Below are positions 1 to 9,607 of a DNA stretch of 64,000 bases, one piece after another (the stretch's first letter is position 1; the number at the start of each line of letters is the position of its first letter). The stretch is from Bacillus thermotolerans (GTDB lineage: Bacteria; Bacillota; Bacilli; Bacillales; Domibacillaceae). The position numbers were made by a program, and so were the translations under genes. The stretch lies in NCBI RefSeq assembly GCF_000812025.2, contig NZ_JWJE02000007.1, positions 1 through 64,000 on the forward strand. Reading direction: 5' to 3'. Under the pieces are notes generated by a model. The model searched no databases and was not told where the DNA came from. It saw only the letters and a list, made by a program, of their open reading frames with translations.

Positions 1-47
1 AGCGTCTGGAATGGAAATCAACAACCCCGTTTACGGGCAAAATAAAA

Positions 48-115
48 AGACTGTAGACGCTCGATTTCCATCGAGTTTGTCTACAGTCTGAGAGTACGCC
101 AGTGCGGGCGTACTC
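48..115 (-). terminator. Tandem hairpins ending the penicillin acylase transcript
   Basis: Two consecutive perfect hairpins follow the acylase stop codon on the minus strand. The first (92-115) has 9-bp arms. The second (48-89) has 11-bp arms plus an inner 5-bp stem and is followed on the minus strand by TTTTATTTT. The second is therefore the likely intrinsic terminator. Confidence 0.85.
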
Positions 116-131
116 TTCCTTTACCTTTCCA

Positions 132-2555
132 TTATTCACTAACATTCAAATCAGTGATCGACACAGCTGCTTCTCTCACTTCTTTTCTATCAAATAAAAA
201 CGGTTTGAATTCCCAATTTGCAAACATCTGCACTTGATCCTCATAGTGTTCACTCACAGTACCGTCTTTATGGATAAAACCAACTTGGCCTGGCGGTGTA
301 ATATTAAACCCTTTCGGACCGCTTGGTGTCATTTCAAGGTAGTGATTTTCACTGCCGCGGTTCATTTCAATAATCGGCGTATCCGATCCGTAACCATGCT
401 GAACACCGATTAATGATGTTTCTCCAAACGTCATCGTATCGATTGGCATGCGCCAGTTTTCCGCTTTCGTCCCCTTCTCTTCATGAAGCTCGGCTAGCGC
501 TTGATCAGCGCTGTTGATTATGATCTGTTCCGCTTCCTCTTTGCTCATCCATGGATAGTTCGTCTCTTCACCAGCTAGAATTTTATAAGCAAGAGTAGCA
601 CCGTACCGATGGTCCGTTATTTCTTGCGTTAGGTTGGAGACCGAGCCTAGTGGCTGAGCAAACAATTCATCGTGTGTGATGCTCCACCACTTATCAAAGA
701 AGGCAGCTACTCCGGCATCATATAAGCCGTCTTTATTTTTATCTTCCTTCAAATTATTCCATTGTTCCAGCTGCTTGATTAAATAAGGATAGCTTTCATT
801 GTCTGATTGGTTCTCCTTAAGCACTTCTATTAACAATGGCTTAAAATAATGTGTACGCAGCTGGGCGAAGCTTGCTGTGTAGTTAATCTCATTTAGATCT
901 TCGAGGTCAACCTTCTCTCTTTCTTCCATTCCGTTAATAAACTGCTGAACACGGTTATCTTTTCCCCAATAGAAGCTTCGTTCCCCGTTTCTCCATTCTT
1001 GTGATGGCTTGTTATTCCAATTCACTACGTAGCCATTATCAGGATTTACCGCTTGTGGATTCTGCTCGAACGGCTGGAAGCCTTGCCAATCATATTCTCC
1101 TGTTCCTGGCGTCGGCAATCTCTCGTCGATCTCTTCGTTCCTCACTGGTTGTTTACCTGCATGGTAATAAGCAATGTTCCCTCTTTTGTCAGCATAATAC
1201 CAGTTTAGCGACATTGTGTATTCACTGGCTGCTTCCTCGAACTCTTTCAAGTTCTTTGCCCAGTTTGCTTTCATGTACGCCTGCATACTTTGGGCTTCCG
1301 TCCCGCGGAATGACCAAGACTTACTGTAAGCTACTCCTCTCTCTTCGTCTATACTAATGACTGGGCCATGAACTGTGCGATAAAAGACGGTCTCCACTTG
1401 CTCAGGCTTGCCGTCCTCTCCTCGAACGGTAAATGTTTCTGTTCGTTTCTCCATCTCTCTCCACTCGCCTTTATAAAAGTACTGAGTAGGATCGTTCGGA
1501 TGAAGCTTCTCTTCAAAGATATCAGTGACATTTCCATAGCCAGCGGTTGCTGTTAGGGCGATATGTTTATTAGCCCCAAACATAATGAATGGATACCCTA
1601 TAAATCCTGACCCCTCCATGTCAAAGCCGGGGGCGTGTAAACCAACTTCATATAGAAATCCTGGTGCGACAAATCCGACTTGCGGACCGCTAAATAATAA
1701 AGCATTTCCCGTCTTGGACTTGTCCTCTCCAACAATCATGGCGTTACTGCCAATCTTCAAAGGCAGACCAAGCTCTTCAGATGACTCTACAAATTCATCT
1801 CTTTCTGCTTCAATTTCCTTAGAGGCATTAATAACAGCTGAAGATAATGGCTGAACAGCCTTGTCTCCTTCCTTCTCCTCTTCAGCCTCATCTTCTGCTT
1901 GAATACTTGCCGGTGCTTCGGGATCATTTTTCCACACTAAATCATCGAACATTTTCTCTGCCTGTTCCTCACCATATGTCTGTTCTAGCTTGGCTAGAAT
2001 TTCAGCATTGGTCAGTTCTTGATGATTATCCATGAAATAAGTCATTGACACGAGGTATAGCCGAACCACGTCCGTCGCATCCCATTTTCTAGGAAGGAAC
2101 TTGTAATCGTGAAACTCTTTAGAAAGCTTTTCATCGGGATTCTTTAGTGCTTCCTGCACATATAACGAGATACCTTCTGCAAATTGTTGAATATATGCTC
2201 TCGGCTTATCCTCTAGATCATTGAGCATTTCCTTAATTTCTTCATCGCTATATCCGTCACGCCTTGATTGCTCATCCTTAGCTAAATACTCCTCGCCGAA
2301 GACCTCTGATACTGTACCTTCATTTCCCCGGCGAAACATTTCCAGCTGGAACAGACGATCTTTGGCCATTACATACCCATATGCTTTATACAAATCCTGC
2401 TTATTTTTAGCATATAGGTGAGGCACGCCGTATTGATCACGAATAACTGTTACATCCCCTGCCTTTTCATATCCTTTTGCCATTCCGACACTTTGCGGAA
2501 GAATGAGCACGATCATCATCACGATCGATACTAGCCACTTTTGCTTCTCCATCAT
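132..2555 (-). CDS. pac: Penicillin G acylase-type precursor (Ntn hydrolase)
   Basis: This is a secreted N-terminal nucleophile hydrolase that cleaves amide-linked side chains such as phenylacetyl groups. The 807-aa length matches the Bacillus megaterium-type penicillin acylase (about 800 aa). An N-terminal hydrophobic segment (residues 7-25) is a signal peptide. The alpha chain starts near residue 30. The catalytic serine of the beta chain is Ser270 in a G-SNAMIVG context, which is where autocatalytic processing exposes the new N-terminus. A very acidic stretch (about 217-232) lies in the spacer before it. The first of two adjacent ATGs is preceded by GGGGGAAG. The gene is monocistronic, with tandem terminator hairpins behind it. 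The family assignment is firm; substrate preference cannot be read from sequence. Confidence 0.9.
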   Translation of the reverse strand: MMEKQKWLVSIVMMIVLILPQSVGMAKGYEKAGDVTVIRDQYGVPHLYAKNKQDLYKAYGYVMAKDRLFQLEMFRRGNEGTVSEVFGEEYLAKDEQSRRDGYSDEEIKEMLNDLEDKPRAYIQQFAEGISLYVQEALKNPDEKLSKEFHDYKFLPRKWDATDVVRLYLVSMTYFMDNHQELTNAEILAKLEQTYGEEQAEKMFDDLVWKNDPEAPASIQAEDEAEEEKEGDKAVQPLSSAVINASKEIEAERDEFVESSEELGLPLKIGSNAMIVGEDKSKTGNALLFSGPQVGFVAPGFLYEVGLHAPGFDMEGSGFIGYPFIMFGANKHIALTATAGYGNVTDIFEEKLHPNDPTQYFYKGEWREMEKRTETFTVRGEDGKPEQVETVFYRTVHGPVISIDEERGVAYSKSWSFRGTEAQSMQAYMKANWAKNLKEFEEAASEYTMSLNWYYADKRGNIAYYHAGKQPVRNEEIDERLPTPGTGEYDWQGFQPFEQNPQAVNPDNGYVVNWNNKPSQEWRNGERSFYWGKDNRVQQFINGMEEREKVDLEDLNEINYTASFAQLRTHYFKPLLIEVLKENQSDNESYPYLIKQLEQWNNLKEDKNKDGLYDAGVAAFFDKWWSITHDELFAQPLGSVSNLTQEITDHRYGATLAYKILAGEETNYPWMSKEEAEQIIINSADQALAELHEEKGTKAENWRMPIDTMTFGETSLIGVQHGYGSDTPIIEMNRGSENHYLEMTPSGPKGFNITPPGQVGFIHKDGTVSEHYEDQVQMFANWEFKPFLFDRKEVREAAVSITDLNVSE

Positions 2556-2925
2556 CGTATGTCTTCCCCCTTGTTTTATACTACACTTACAAAACGAATT
2601 ATAATTTCCTAGTTATACAATTTCATTTTATATTTGAATTTTTAGAATGTTTGATCTGAAAGTAAGTTAGCAAGCTAATTACTTCGCCTATCTTTTCCCC
2701 TGTTTTTATAGAAAAAGGGGCAAAAACAGGAGAAGGTACCCTAGTTACTTAACACTAGAGTACCTTCTTGCAACTATAAGTTAGAATCGTTATTTTTTTG
2801 AATGATATATGCTTCTCTACAATCATCATGTATAACAAAAACAAAACGAACTGTTGAAAACCTGTTCTATGTCACCTTTTAGAAAATCATTTTTTGTGGA
2901 AACTTATTCTTATTGAATTATGCTA
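2556..2925. other. Gene-free interval between pac and the HD-domain gene
   Basis: No supportable gene. It holds AT-rich promoter DNA for pac on its left side, a short inverted repeat (CCTGTTTTT at 2699-2707 with AAAAACAGG at 2722-2730) and the hairpin at 2733-2766. A clear -35/-10 pair for pac could not be fixed; a TATAAT-like hexamer occurs on the minus strand around 2600. Confidence 0.5.
2733..2766 (-). terminator. Hairpin downstream of the HD-domain gene
   Basis: AAGGTACCCTAGT pairs with ACTAGAGTACCTT with one mismatch and an 8-nt loop. On the minus strand it is followed by CTCCTGTTTTT. It lies about 160 nt past the stop codon, so assignment to that transcript is tentative. Confidence 0.45.
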
Positions 2926-3471
2926 TCAAGACTCAGCAAACAGCTGTTTCACTTCCCTTTCAAGCTCTTCAATCAGCTTGAACTCCGCCTTTCTTGGTGC
3001 CAGCTTCTTCAGCACCTCGGAGTAATACCAATGCTGCTGTTTCTTCCCCCGGTTGAACCTCTCCCATACGTTCACGCCAGCCTCTTCTGCCGATTGGCGA
3101 ATGCTGCGAATGTTGTGCAGTTTATCACATACAATTACCTGAAGCGCTTCTTCTGTCATAAATGGCAAAGCCTCAATTGTTGCCTGCTTTCTCTCCTCCC
3201 ATGGCAGCGATTTATCCTTTTCAGATACTGCTTGGACAATATCAGCTACCCTCTTGCCAAACTCCTTTGTGAGTTCCTCATATGTTGCCTCGGTATCCTC
3301 CAGCGTATCGTGAAGAATCCCCGCTGCAATAACCTCTTCCGTGCTGCCTTCCTTTTGAAGCATCATTCCTACTGTAAAGGGGTGGGTCACATATGGAATG
3401 TTCGAACCCTTTCTAACCTGCCCCTGGTGTGCTGCAGCAGCAAATGTAATTGCCTTCTCAACCAATGTCAT
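2926..3471 (-). CDS. Small HD-domain (p)ppGpp-hydrolase-like protein
   Basis: This 181-aa protein resembles the N-terminal hydrolase domain of RelA/SpoT and stand-alone MESH1-type enzymes. An HD metal motif appears in GILHDTLEDT. An upstream histidine lies in YVTHPFTVG, and CDKLHNIRSI matches the distal metal/nucleotide region of the fold. No synthetase, TGS or ACT domain follows, so it would hydrolyse rather than make alarmone if active. The ATG at 3471 is chosen over a longer frame because GGGGAGGAAAGG precedes it. It overlaps the stop of the upstream acetyltransferase as ATGA, implying translational coupling. Hydrolysis of another phosphorylated substrate is equally possible. Confidence 0.75.
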   Translation of the reverse strand: MTLVEKAITFAAAAHQGQVRKGSNIPYVTHPFTVGMMLQKEGSTEEVIAAGILHDTLEDTEATYEELTKEFGKRVADIVQAVSEKDKSLPWEERKQATIEALPFMTEEALQVIVCDKLHNIRSIRQSAEEAGVNVWERFNRGKKQQHWYYSEVLKKLAPRKAEFKLIEELEREVKQLFAES

Positions 3472-4058
3472 GACCTTTCCTCCCCTCTTTTGTGTGCATA
3501 CCCTTTCTTCGATTTTCTCTTCTTCCATTCATCCTTTAGCAGTCCATAGACGACATGATCGACATAATGGTCATATAGCCACTCCGCCTGTCTGATCGTT
3601 CCTTCTTCAACAAAACCTAACCTCTCGGGAATCCTTCTGCTTCTCTTATTCTCAACAGCAGCCCGTATTTCTACCTTATTCATGCCCAGCTCCTGGAAGG
3701 CATAATCAGTTAACGCACCGGCCGCTTTCGTCATAATGCCTTTTCCTTGATAGTCCTCCCCTAGCCAGTAACCGATATAAGCAATTTTGTTTGCCCAATC
3801 GAGAGAGTTATAGCTGGCTACGCCCACAGCCTGCCCATTAAGCAGGATCATTGTCGTCATGCTTTTATTTTCCGCAAGGCCCTTTAAGGCATGCTGAATA
3901 AAGGCTTCCGTATCCCCAATTTTCCTTGTCTGGTCCAGCCACGGCAGCCAATTCCGCAAATATGGCCTCGACCGATTGGTTAGCTGGAAAATGCGGCTGG
4001 CATCCTTCATTTCTATCAGCTTTAAAGAGATCTCTTCATCAACCGTATAAACAAACAT
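3468..4058 (-). CDS. GNAT acetyltransferase, RimL/YdaF type
   Basis: This 196-aa N-acetyltransferase belongs to the ribosomal-protein alanine/serine acetyltransferase group and resembles B. subtilis YdaF throughout. The acetyl-CoA loop is seen in [16 protein letters not shown], and the C-terminal signature is [14 protein letters not shown]. The ATG at 4058 follows GGAGGAGAAGC; a longer frame starting at 4109 has no ribosome binding site. It is the first gene of a two-gene unit with the HD-domain gene (ATGA overlap). The target (ribosomal protein or small molecule) is not determinable here. Confidence 0.82.
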   Translation of the reverse strand: MFVYTVDEEISLKLIEMKDASRIFQLTNRSRPYLRNWLPWLDQTRKIGDTEAFIQHALKGLAENKSMTTMILLNGQAVGVASYNSLDWANKIAYIGYWLGEDYQGKGIMTKAAGALTDYAFQELGMNKVEIRAAVENKRSRRIPERLGFVEEGTIRQAEWLYDHYVDHVVYGLLKDEWKKRKSKKGYAHKRGEERS

Positions 4059-4240
4059 GCTTCTCCTCCTCTTCCCCATTTGCTGTTTATTGTAGCAAAC
4101 CGTATCCATTCATTTTACATTTTTTCAATAATGCTATATTTTTGAAACTTCTCTTCCCTGCATGTTATTCTTTCCATGGACCGTGCCTCATTTCAACGTT
4201 CTCTAAGGCACGTATTATGTATAGAGGAGATGGTGATAAC

Positions 4241-5182
4241 ATGGCAGCAAAGCAAGTGCAGCTAGGCAAGACAGATTTATCCGTAAATCCGATTGGTCTC
4301 GGCACCAATGCAGTCGGCGGTCATAATCTCTACCCTAATTTGGATGAAGAGGCAGGAAGAGACTTGGTACGAGCAGCGCTTGATAATGGAATGAACTTCC
4401 TAGATACAGCGTTCATTTATGGTCCCGGGCGCTCAGAAGAATTAATCGGGGAGGTCTTGAAGGAGAGAAAAAACCGCTCTGAAGCAGTGATTGCTACGAA
4501 AGGCGCGCATAAATTTGCTGGTGAAGAGGTCGTATTTGATAACTCTCCCGCTTTCTTAAAGGAAGCGGTTGAAGGCAGCTTACAGCGTCTCCAAACCGAT
4601 TATATTGATTTGTTCTATATTCACTTTCCTGATGAGAACACACCTAAGGATGAAGCGGTCGGTGCATTGAAAAAGCTGAAGGATGAGGGAAAAATCCGTG
4701 CCATCGGCGTATCAAACTTCTCTATAGAACAATTAAAAGAAGCGAATAAAGACGGCTATGTCGATGTTTTCCAAGGTGAATACAACCTGCTCAATCGTGA
4801 AGCAGAGAAGGAACTGTTCCCGTATGCAAAAGAGCATAATATCTCCTTCGTTCCTTATTTCCCGCTTGCTTCCGGGCTGCTGACAGGAAAATATGATAAA
4901 GATTCTCGATTTGATGACCTTCGTCAAAACCTTCCTTACTTCAAGGAGGGCAATTTTGAAAGAAACTTAGAGAAGGTTGAGCAGATCCGGTCAATTGCAG
5001 AAGCTAAGGATGCTGAGCTTGCTCATATTGTCCTTGCCTGGTATTTAACTCGAGATGTAATCGATGTAATCATTCCTGGAGCAAAGCGGTCAGAACAAGT
5101 CACCGCCAATCTGCGGACTCTGGATGTACAGTTAACCGAGGAAGAGATTCAGCAGATTTCCCAAGTGTTTCAAGCAGAATAA
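4241..5182 (+). CDS. iolS: Aldo/keto reductase IolS (AKR11 family)
   Basis: This 313-aa NADPH-dependent aldo/keto reductase is very similar to B. subtilis IolS (310 aa) over its whole length, for example [16 protein letters not shown] near the N-terminus. The AKR catalytic tetrad is visible as Asp55, Tyr60, Lys87 and His128. The C-terminal IPGAKR motif matches the cofactor phosphate site. The ATG at 4241 follows GAGGAGATGG. The open frame extends to 3926, but that extension is antisense to the acetyltransferase and is not used. No other inositol catabolism genes are nearby, so a role in inositol metabolism is not supported by context. A strong hairpin follows. Confidence 0.88.
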   Translation: MAAKQVQLGKTDLSVNPIGLGTNAVGGHNLYPNLDEEAGRDLVRAALDNGMNFLDTAFIYGPGRSEELIGEVLKERKNRSEAVIATKGAHKFAGEEVVFDNSPAFLKEAVEGSLQRLQTDYIDLFYIHFPDENTPKDEAVGALKKLKDEGKIRAIGVSNFSIEQLKEANKDGYVDVFQGEYNLLNREAEKELFPYAKEHNISFVPYFPLASGLLTGKYDKDSRFDDLRQNLPYFKEGNFERNLEKVEQIRSIAEAKDAELAHIVLAWYLTRDVIDVIIPGAKRSEQVTANLRTLDVQLTEEEIQQISQVFQAE

Positions 5183-5190
5183 TATCCAAA

Positions 5191-5223
5191 AAGGTGCCAG
5201 CCCCTTAAAGGGAGCTGGCACTT
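5191..5223. terminator. Bidirectional terminator between iolS and fdhD
   Basis: AAGGTGCCAGC pairs with GCTGGCACTT around a short loop in the gap between two convergent genes. The A-rich left and T-rich right flanks allow termination in both directions. Confidence 0.8.
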
Positions 5224-5235
5224 CTCTCACTTGTA

Positions 5236-6054
5236 CTATTTCTCGCTATGCCCCTCATGAACCTGCACATGAATGCGCTCCGGATGTGTATATACATTCA
5301 TCGACTCGTGACGAATAAAGCCTACTGCTGTGATACCCAGCTGGTCCGCTAATTGAACAGCCAGCTCCGTTGGGGCAGACTTCGTTAGAACAACCTCGCA
5401 TCCGATTTTTGCTACCTTCAACAAAATCTCCGAGGACAGGCGGCCGCTGAATACGAGCACTTTATCGTTGATGGAAATATCGTGCCGAATGCAATGTCCG
5501 TAAATTTTATCAAGCGCATTGTGCCGGCCGATATCCATCCGGCTTAAAATAATGCCTTCCTTATCACACAAAGCGGCGTTATGAACGCCCCCAGTCCCGT
5601 GAAATAACTCAGCGGACTGCTGCATCTCGCGCATCAAACGATAGCAATCCTCCGGAGAAAGAGCAACGTGCATACCGGTCATCTTTTTGGCAGTCATTGC
5701 ATCATTGACAAACACGAAGCCCTGCCGGCTCATACCGCAGCAAGAGGTTACATACCTCTTGCTCTGAAAGTTTTGAGTGTAAGGATTCAGCTTGCTCGCC
5801 TTCACATGGATAAAGCCTTCCTCTTCCTGTATCCACATATCCTCGATATCCTCGTAGCGGCGGATCAGCCCTTCAGAGGCCAAATAACCAATCGCCATAT
5901 CTTCCATATACTCCGGTGTACATACTAATGTGACAAACTCTTCTCCATTGATTTTAATAGTGATCGGATGCTCAGTGACAATACGGTCTTCCGTATACCG
6001 CGCCTTTCCGTTCTCCACCCGGAGAATGCTGCGCTTCACCTCTGTCTCCTTCAT
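5236..6054 (-). CDS. fdhD: Formate dehydrogenase accessory sulfurtransferase FdhD
   Basis: FdhD transfers sulfur from a cysteine desulfurase to the bis-MGD molybdenum cofactor, which formate dehydrogenases need for activity. The 272-aa size is typical. The conserved cysteine region is TSCCGMSRQG (Cys105, Cys106). GRLSSEILLKVAKIGCEV and KSAPTELAVQLA are the cofactor-binding C-terminal motifs. The start follows AGGAGGAGGCAA. It lies 12 nt behind the DUF2294 gene in the same direction and faces away from the yrhE-yrhD pair, whose catalytic subunit it presumably matures. The distant second dehydrogenase (27.5-30.5 kb) has no fdhD of its own in this window, so this copy may serve both. Confidence 0.93.
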   Translation of the reverse strand: MKETEVKRSILRVENGKARYTEDRIVTEHPITIKINGEEFVTLVCTPEYMEDMAIGYLASEGLIRRYEDIEDMWIQEEEGFIHVKASKLNPYTQNFQSKRYVTSCCGMSRQGFVFVNDAMTAKKMTGMHVALSPEDCYRLMREMQQSAELFHGTGGVHNAALCDKEGIILSRMDIGRHNALDKIYGHCIRHDISINDKVLVFSGRLSSEILLKVAKIGCEVVLTKSAPTELAVQLADQLGITAVGFIRHESMNVYTHPERIHVQVHEGHSEK

Positions 6055-6066
6055 TTGCCTCCTCCT

Positions 6067-6411
6067 TTACTCAATATGTTTATCAAAAATAAAGACTGAC
6101 ACGGCGATATCTTCCTCTACCTTAATATCAGAAAACAAATGGATCAGCTTTGCACCGACAAGCTCCTCTAATCCTTCAGGCGGATGGTCATCATAAACAT
6201 CCTGAATCAGCTTCGTCCGCGCTGCATGAACCATCTCTTTGCCTTCAGGCGTCTTGGCAATAAATTTCTCCGTCGGCGTTAAATTGCCATACAAAGTAGA
6301 GATCGCCATATTCTCGACGAACACGCTGTGAATGCGTTCCGGTCCCTTTCCAAGCAATTCCTTTCGAAGCTTGCGGATGATATCATTGAATTCGTGAATT
6401 TTTTTAGACAT
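6067..6411 (-). CDS. yrhF: DUF2294 / MpsC-family protein (YrhF-like)
   Basis: This 114-aa soluble protein belongs to the DUF2294 family, renamed in databases after MpsC of a sodium-dependent membrane-potential system. Features are the opening MSKKIHEFNDIIRKLRKELLGKGPE, the central FVENMAISTLYGNLTPTEKF and the C-terminal FSDIKVEEDIAVSVFIFDK. There are no membrane segments. In B. subtilis a similar gene (yrhF) sits beside the formate dehydrogenase genes yrhD and yrhE, and the same linkage is kept here, with fdhD 12 nt downstream. A role in formate or bicarbonate metabolism is suggested by context only. Confidence 0.75.
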   Translation of the reverse strand: MSKKIHEFNDIIRKLRKELLGKGPERIHSVFVENMAISTLYGNLTPTEKFIAKTPEGKEMVHAARTKLIQDVYDDHPPEGLEELVGAKLIHLFSDIKVEEDIAVSVFIFDKHIE

Positions 6412-6454
6412 GCTATATTTCTCCCTGCTTCTTTCGTTCTAGTGTTAGTATATC

Positions 6455-6483
6455 TTGTTTCTTCAGGTGATAACTACTATAAT
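6455..6483 (+). promoter_or_regulatory. Sigma-A promoter for yrhE
   Basis: TTGTTT (6455-6460) and a consensus TATAAT (6478-6483) are separated by exactly 17 bp. Transcription would start near 6490, leaving a leader of about 170 nt before the yrhE start codon. That leader contains the hairpin at 6583-6632. Confidence 0.65.
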
Positions 6484-6582
6484 AATAGAAAAGATGGGAA
6501 CGGGATATTGTCAAATGTTCTGCTCCTCTCGACTACATATAACAGTGGATTGGCTGTTTAGTATGGATTGCTAAAAAACTAT

Positions 6583-6639
6583 TCCACCATGATAGCAAAA
6601 TGTCTGCCATGCAGACATAGCTTCATGGTGGATTTTTTT
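6583..6639 (+). promoter_or_regulatory. Terminator-like hairpin in the yrhE leader (candidate attenuator)
   Basis: A long stem pairs TCCACCATGA (6583-6592) with TCATGGTGGA (6623-6632). AGC/GCT extends it, and an inner hairpin TGTCTGC-CAT-GCAGACA caps it. It is followed by seven T residues. It lies downstream of the yrhE promoter and about 15 nt before the ribosome binding site. The only upstream neighbour is transcribed the other way, so this is not simply the end of a previous transcript. An alternative antiterminator pairing was not identified. Confidence 0.6.
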
Positions 6640-6662
6640 ATTCTCAAAAAGGAGGAAGACAC

Positions 6663-9590
6663 ATGGTTACCATTACGATTAACGGCAAAGAGTATACGGC
6701 TCCCTCTGGCTCTACCATTCTGGAGATCATCAATCAGCAGGACATGGCTCATCCTCAAATCTGCTACGTGCCAGAAGTGGACCCTATTCAAACATGTGAT
6801 ACGTGTATCGTAGAAATGAATGGAGAGCTCGTCCGTTCCTGTTCGACAGTAGCGGAAGAGGGAATGAATATTTCACTTTCCTCCCCTCGTGCGAAAGAAG
6901 CACAGACAGAGGCAATGGATCGTATTTTAGAAAACCATCTGCTTTATTGCACTGTCTGCGACAATAATAACGGAAACTGCAAGCTGCATAACACAGTTCA
7001 ACAAATGGAGATTGAACATCAAAAATATCCATACACACCGAAGGCGGCCGCTTGTGAAGTCGATATGTCTCATCCATTTTACCGGTATGACCCTAACCAG
7101 TGTATCGCTTGCGGTCAGTGTGTAGAAGTGTGCCAAAATCTTCAAGTCAATGAAACTCTGTCCATTGACTGGGAAGCCGATCGTCCCCGCGTACTCTGGG
7201 ATAAGGGAAGCAGCATTAATGACTCCTCCTGCGTCAGCTGCGGCCAATGCGTCACCATTTGCCCTTGCAACGCTTTAATGGAAAAGTCCATGCTGGGTGA
7301 AGCCGGCTTTATGACGGGCATGAAAGAGGAGGCACTTTCTCCAATGATTGACCTTGTAAAAGAAGTAGAGCCGGGCTACAGCGGCATTTTCGCTGTCTCT
7401 GAAGTGGAAGCAGCCATGCGGGAAACACGCACGAAAAAGACAAAAACCGTATGCACTTTTTGCGGGGTTGGCTGTTCATTTGAGGTGTGGACAAAGGGCC
7501 GAAAAATATTAAAGGTGCAGCCATCATCTGACGCACCGGTTAATGCAATTTCCACGTGTGTAAAAGGAAAGTTTGGCTGGGACTTCGTTAACTCAGAGGA
7601 GCGACTAACTACTCCTCTTATCCGTCAGGGAAATGAATTTGTCGAGGCGACATGGGAGGAAGCACTGCAGGTTGTAGCCGGCCGTCTAGGTAACATCCGT
7701 GATCAATACGGCCCAGGTTCTGTCGGCTTTATCTCTTCATCCAAGATCACGAATGAAGAAAACTATTTAATGCAAAAGTTGGCCCGGCAAGTATTCGAAA
7801 CAAATGATGTCGACAACTGTTCCCGTTACTGCCAGTCTCCTGCAACCGACGGCTTGTTCCGGACCGTTGGCATGGGCGGAGATGCTGGAACCATTCAAGA
7901 TATCGCTAAAGCGGGACTCGTCATGATTGTGGGGGCTAACCCTGCAGAAGGCCACCCCGTTCTGGCAACACGAGTAAAGCGTGCTCATAAGCTTTACGGG
8001 CAGAAGCTGATCGTAGCCGATGTGCGCAAGCATGAAATGGCGGAGCGTTCAGACTTATTTATTAGTCCTAAACAAGGAACTGACCAGGTATGGTTAATGG
8101 CTGTAACGAAATACATGATTGACCAAGGCTGGCATGATGAAGCCTTCATTCGGGAAAACGTAAATTTCTTTCATGAGTATAAAGAAGTGCTGGAGAAATA
8201 TACGCTTGAATATGCCGAGAAAATAACAGGTGTTTCAAAGGCTGCTTTGATCCAAACAGCAGAAATGATCCGGGATGCAGACGGTACATGTATTCTTTGG
8301 GGCATGGGCGTAACCCAAAATACAGGCGGATCAGATACATCAGCGGCCATTTCTAACCTTCTGCTGGCTACGGGGAACTACCGCCGCCCGGGAGCTGGTG
8401 CTTATCCGCTTCGTGGACACAATAACGTGCAGGGTGCCTGTGATATGGGGACGCTCCCTGGCTGGCTTCCGGGTTATCAGCATATTACGGATGATGCTGC
8501 CCGGGCGAAATTCGAACAGGCTTACGGCTCCAAAATCCCCGACAAACCAGGCCTTGACAACATTCAAATGCTGCAATCCATCGATGCCGGCTATATGAAA
8601 GCGATGTACCTCGTTGGAGAAGATATGGCGCTTGTCGATTCTAACGCCAACCATGTAGATGAAGTGCTGTCCAAGCTTGATTTCTTTGTCGTTCAAGACG
8701 TCTTCTTTTCGAGAACAGCCCAATATGCTGACGTTATTTTGCCAGCCGCTCCTTCCCTTGAGAAAGAAGGAACCTTTACGAATACAGAACGACGTGTGCA
8801 GCGCTTGTACCAAGTTCTCCCAACGCTTGGCGAATCGAAGCCGGACTGGTGGATCATCCAGGAAATTGCTAACCGCCTAGGTGCAGACTGGCAATACCAT
8901 CATCCAAAGGATATTTTCGAAGAAATGGCTAAGCTTACTCCGTTATTCAGTCAAGCAACCTACAATACACTTGAAGGCTGGGGCAGCTTCCTTTGGGGAA
9001 GCCATGATGGCGCAAGCACCCCGCTTCTTTATACAGACGGATTCAACTTTCCGGACAAAAAAGCGCGTTTTGCTTTATCTGATTGGGTTCTCCCAGCCGA
9101 ATTTCCGGCCGAGTATGACCTGCACATAAACAATGGACGGATGCTTGAACATTTCCATGAAGGTAACATGACGAACAAATCGAAGGGCATTCAAGCGAAG
9201 GTGCCGGCTATCTTTGTTGAGGTATCACCTGAGCTTGCTAAAGAACGCGGTGTAAACGATGGGTCGCTTGTTCGGCTAATTTCACCGTTTGGCGCTCTGA
9301 AGCTCCCTGCTCTAGTCACTGACCGGGTTAAGGAAAAGGAGCTGTTCCTGCCGATGAATTCAGTTGATAAAGACTCTGCCATCAACTTCCTGACAGGACC
9401 TGCTGTGGACCAGCGCACGAATACACCGGCCTACAAGCAGACGAAGGTGCGAATGGAAGTGCTTCATGAAAAACGCGCCAACCCGCTGCCGCAAACAAAC
9501 CCGCGCAATAAAAAACGCCACCCGCAAAACGGGGTTGAAGTAGAGCGGAAATGGGCGCGGCCAGGCTATGTCCCGCTAACAACAAAATAA
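6663..9590 (+). CDS. yrhE: Formate dehydrogenase catalytic subunit (YrhE/ForC type)
   Basis: This 975-aa bis-MGD molybdo/tungsto-enzyme oxidises formate. The N-terminal region binds iron-sulfur clusters: a 2Fe-2S site (Cys34, 45, 48, 60), a His-Cys cluster (His92, Cys96, 99, 106) and two ferredoxin-type clusters (Cys147/150/153/157 and Cys190/193/196/200). The catalytic domain begins with Cys264/267/271/299. The metal ligand is Cys390 (NCSRYCQSP), aligned with selenocysteine of E. coli FdhF. The neighbouring catalytic histidine is glutamine, and the FdhF Arg333 position is alanine, as in the non-canonical menaquinone-linked ForCE enzymes of Bacillus. Start at 6663 after AAAGGAGG. The partner yrhD follows 17 nt later. 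Signal-free, cytoplasmic. Confidence 0.93.
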   Translation: MVTITINGKEYTAPSGSTILEIINQQDMAHPQICYVPEVDPIQTCDTCIVEMNGELVRSCSTVAEEGMNISLSSPRAKEAQTEAMDRILENHLLYCTVCDNNNGNCKLHNTVQQMEIEHQKYPYTPKAAACEVDMSHPFYRYDPNQCIACGQCVEVCQNLQVNETLSIDWEADRPRVLWDKGSSINDSSCVSCGQCVTICPCNALMEKSMLGEAGFMTGMKEEALSPMIDLVKEVEPGYSGIFAVSEVEAAMRETRTKKTKTVCTFCGVGCSFEVWTKGRKILKVQPSSDAPVNAISTCVKGKFGWDFVNSEERLTTPLIRQGNEFVEATWEEALQVVAGRLGNIRDQYGPGSVGFISSSKITNEENYLMQKLARQVFETNDVDNCSRYCQSPATDGLFRTVGMGGDAGTIQDIAKAGLVMIVGANPAEGHPVLATRVKRAHKLYGQKLIVADVRKHEMAERSDLFISPKQGTDQVWLMAVTKYMIDQGWHDEAFIRENVNFFHEYKEVLEKYTLEYAEKITGVSKAALIQTAEMIRDADGTCILWGMGVTQNTGGSDTSAAISNLLLATGNYRRPGAGAYPLRGHNNVQGACDMGTLPGWLPGYQHITDDAARAKFEQAYGSKIPDKPGLDNIQMLQSIDAGYMKAMYLVGEDMALVDSNANHVDEVLSKLDFFVVQDVFFSRTAQYADVILPAAPSLEKEGTFTNTERRVQRLYQVLPTLGESKPDWWIIQEIANRLGADWQYHHPKDIFEEMAKLTPLFSQATYNTLEGWGSFLWGSHDGASTPLLYTDGFNFPDKKARFALSDWVLPAEFPAEYDLHINNGRMLEHFHEGNMTNKSKGIQAKVPAIFVEVSPELAKERGVNDGSLVRLISPFGALKLPALVTDRVKEKELFLPMNSVDKDSAINFLTGPAVDQRTNTPAYKQTKVRMEVLHEKRANPLPQTNPRNKKRHPQNGVEVERKWARPGYVPLTTK

Positions 9591-9607
9591 AAAGGAGTGA
9601 AGTTTGA

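Noticed and set aside
3926..4240. N-terminal extension of the aldo/keto reductase
   Set aside because: It is antisense to the acetyltransferase gene, and the ATG at 4241 has a good ribosome binding site and matches the IolS start.
6490..6662. Molybdenum-cofactor riboswitch in the yrhE leader
   Set aside because: Only a simple terminator-like hairpin is visible. The conserved multi-stem Moco motif is not recognisable by eye.
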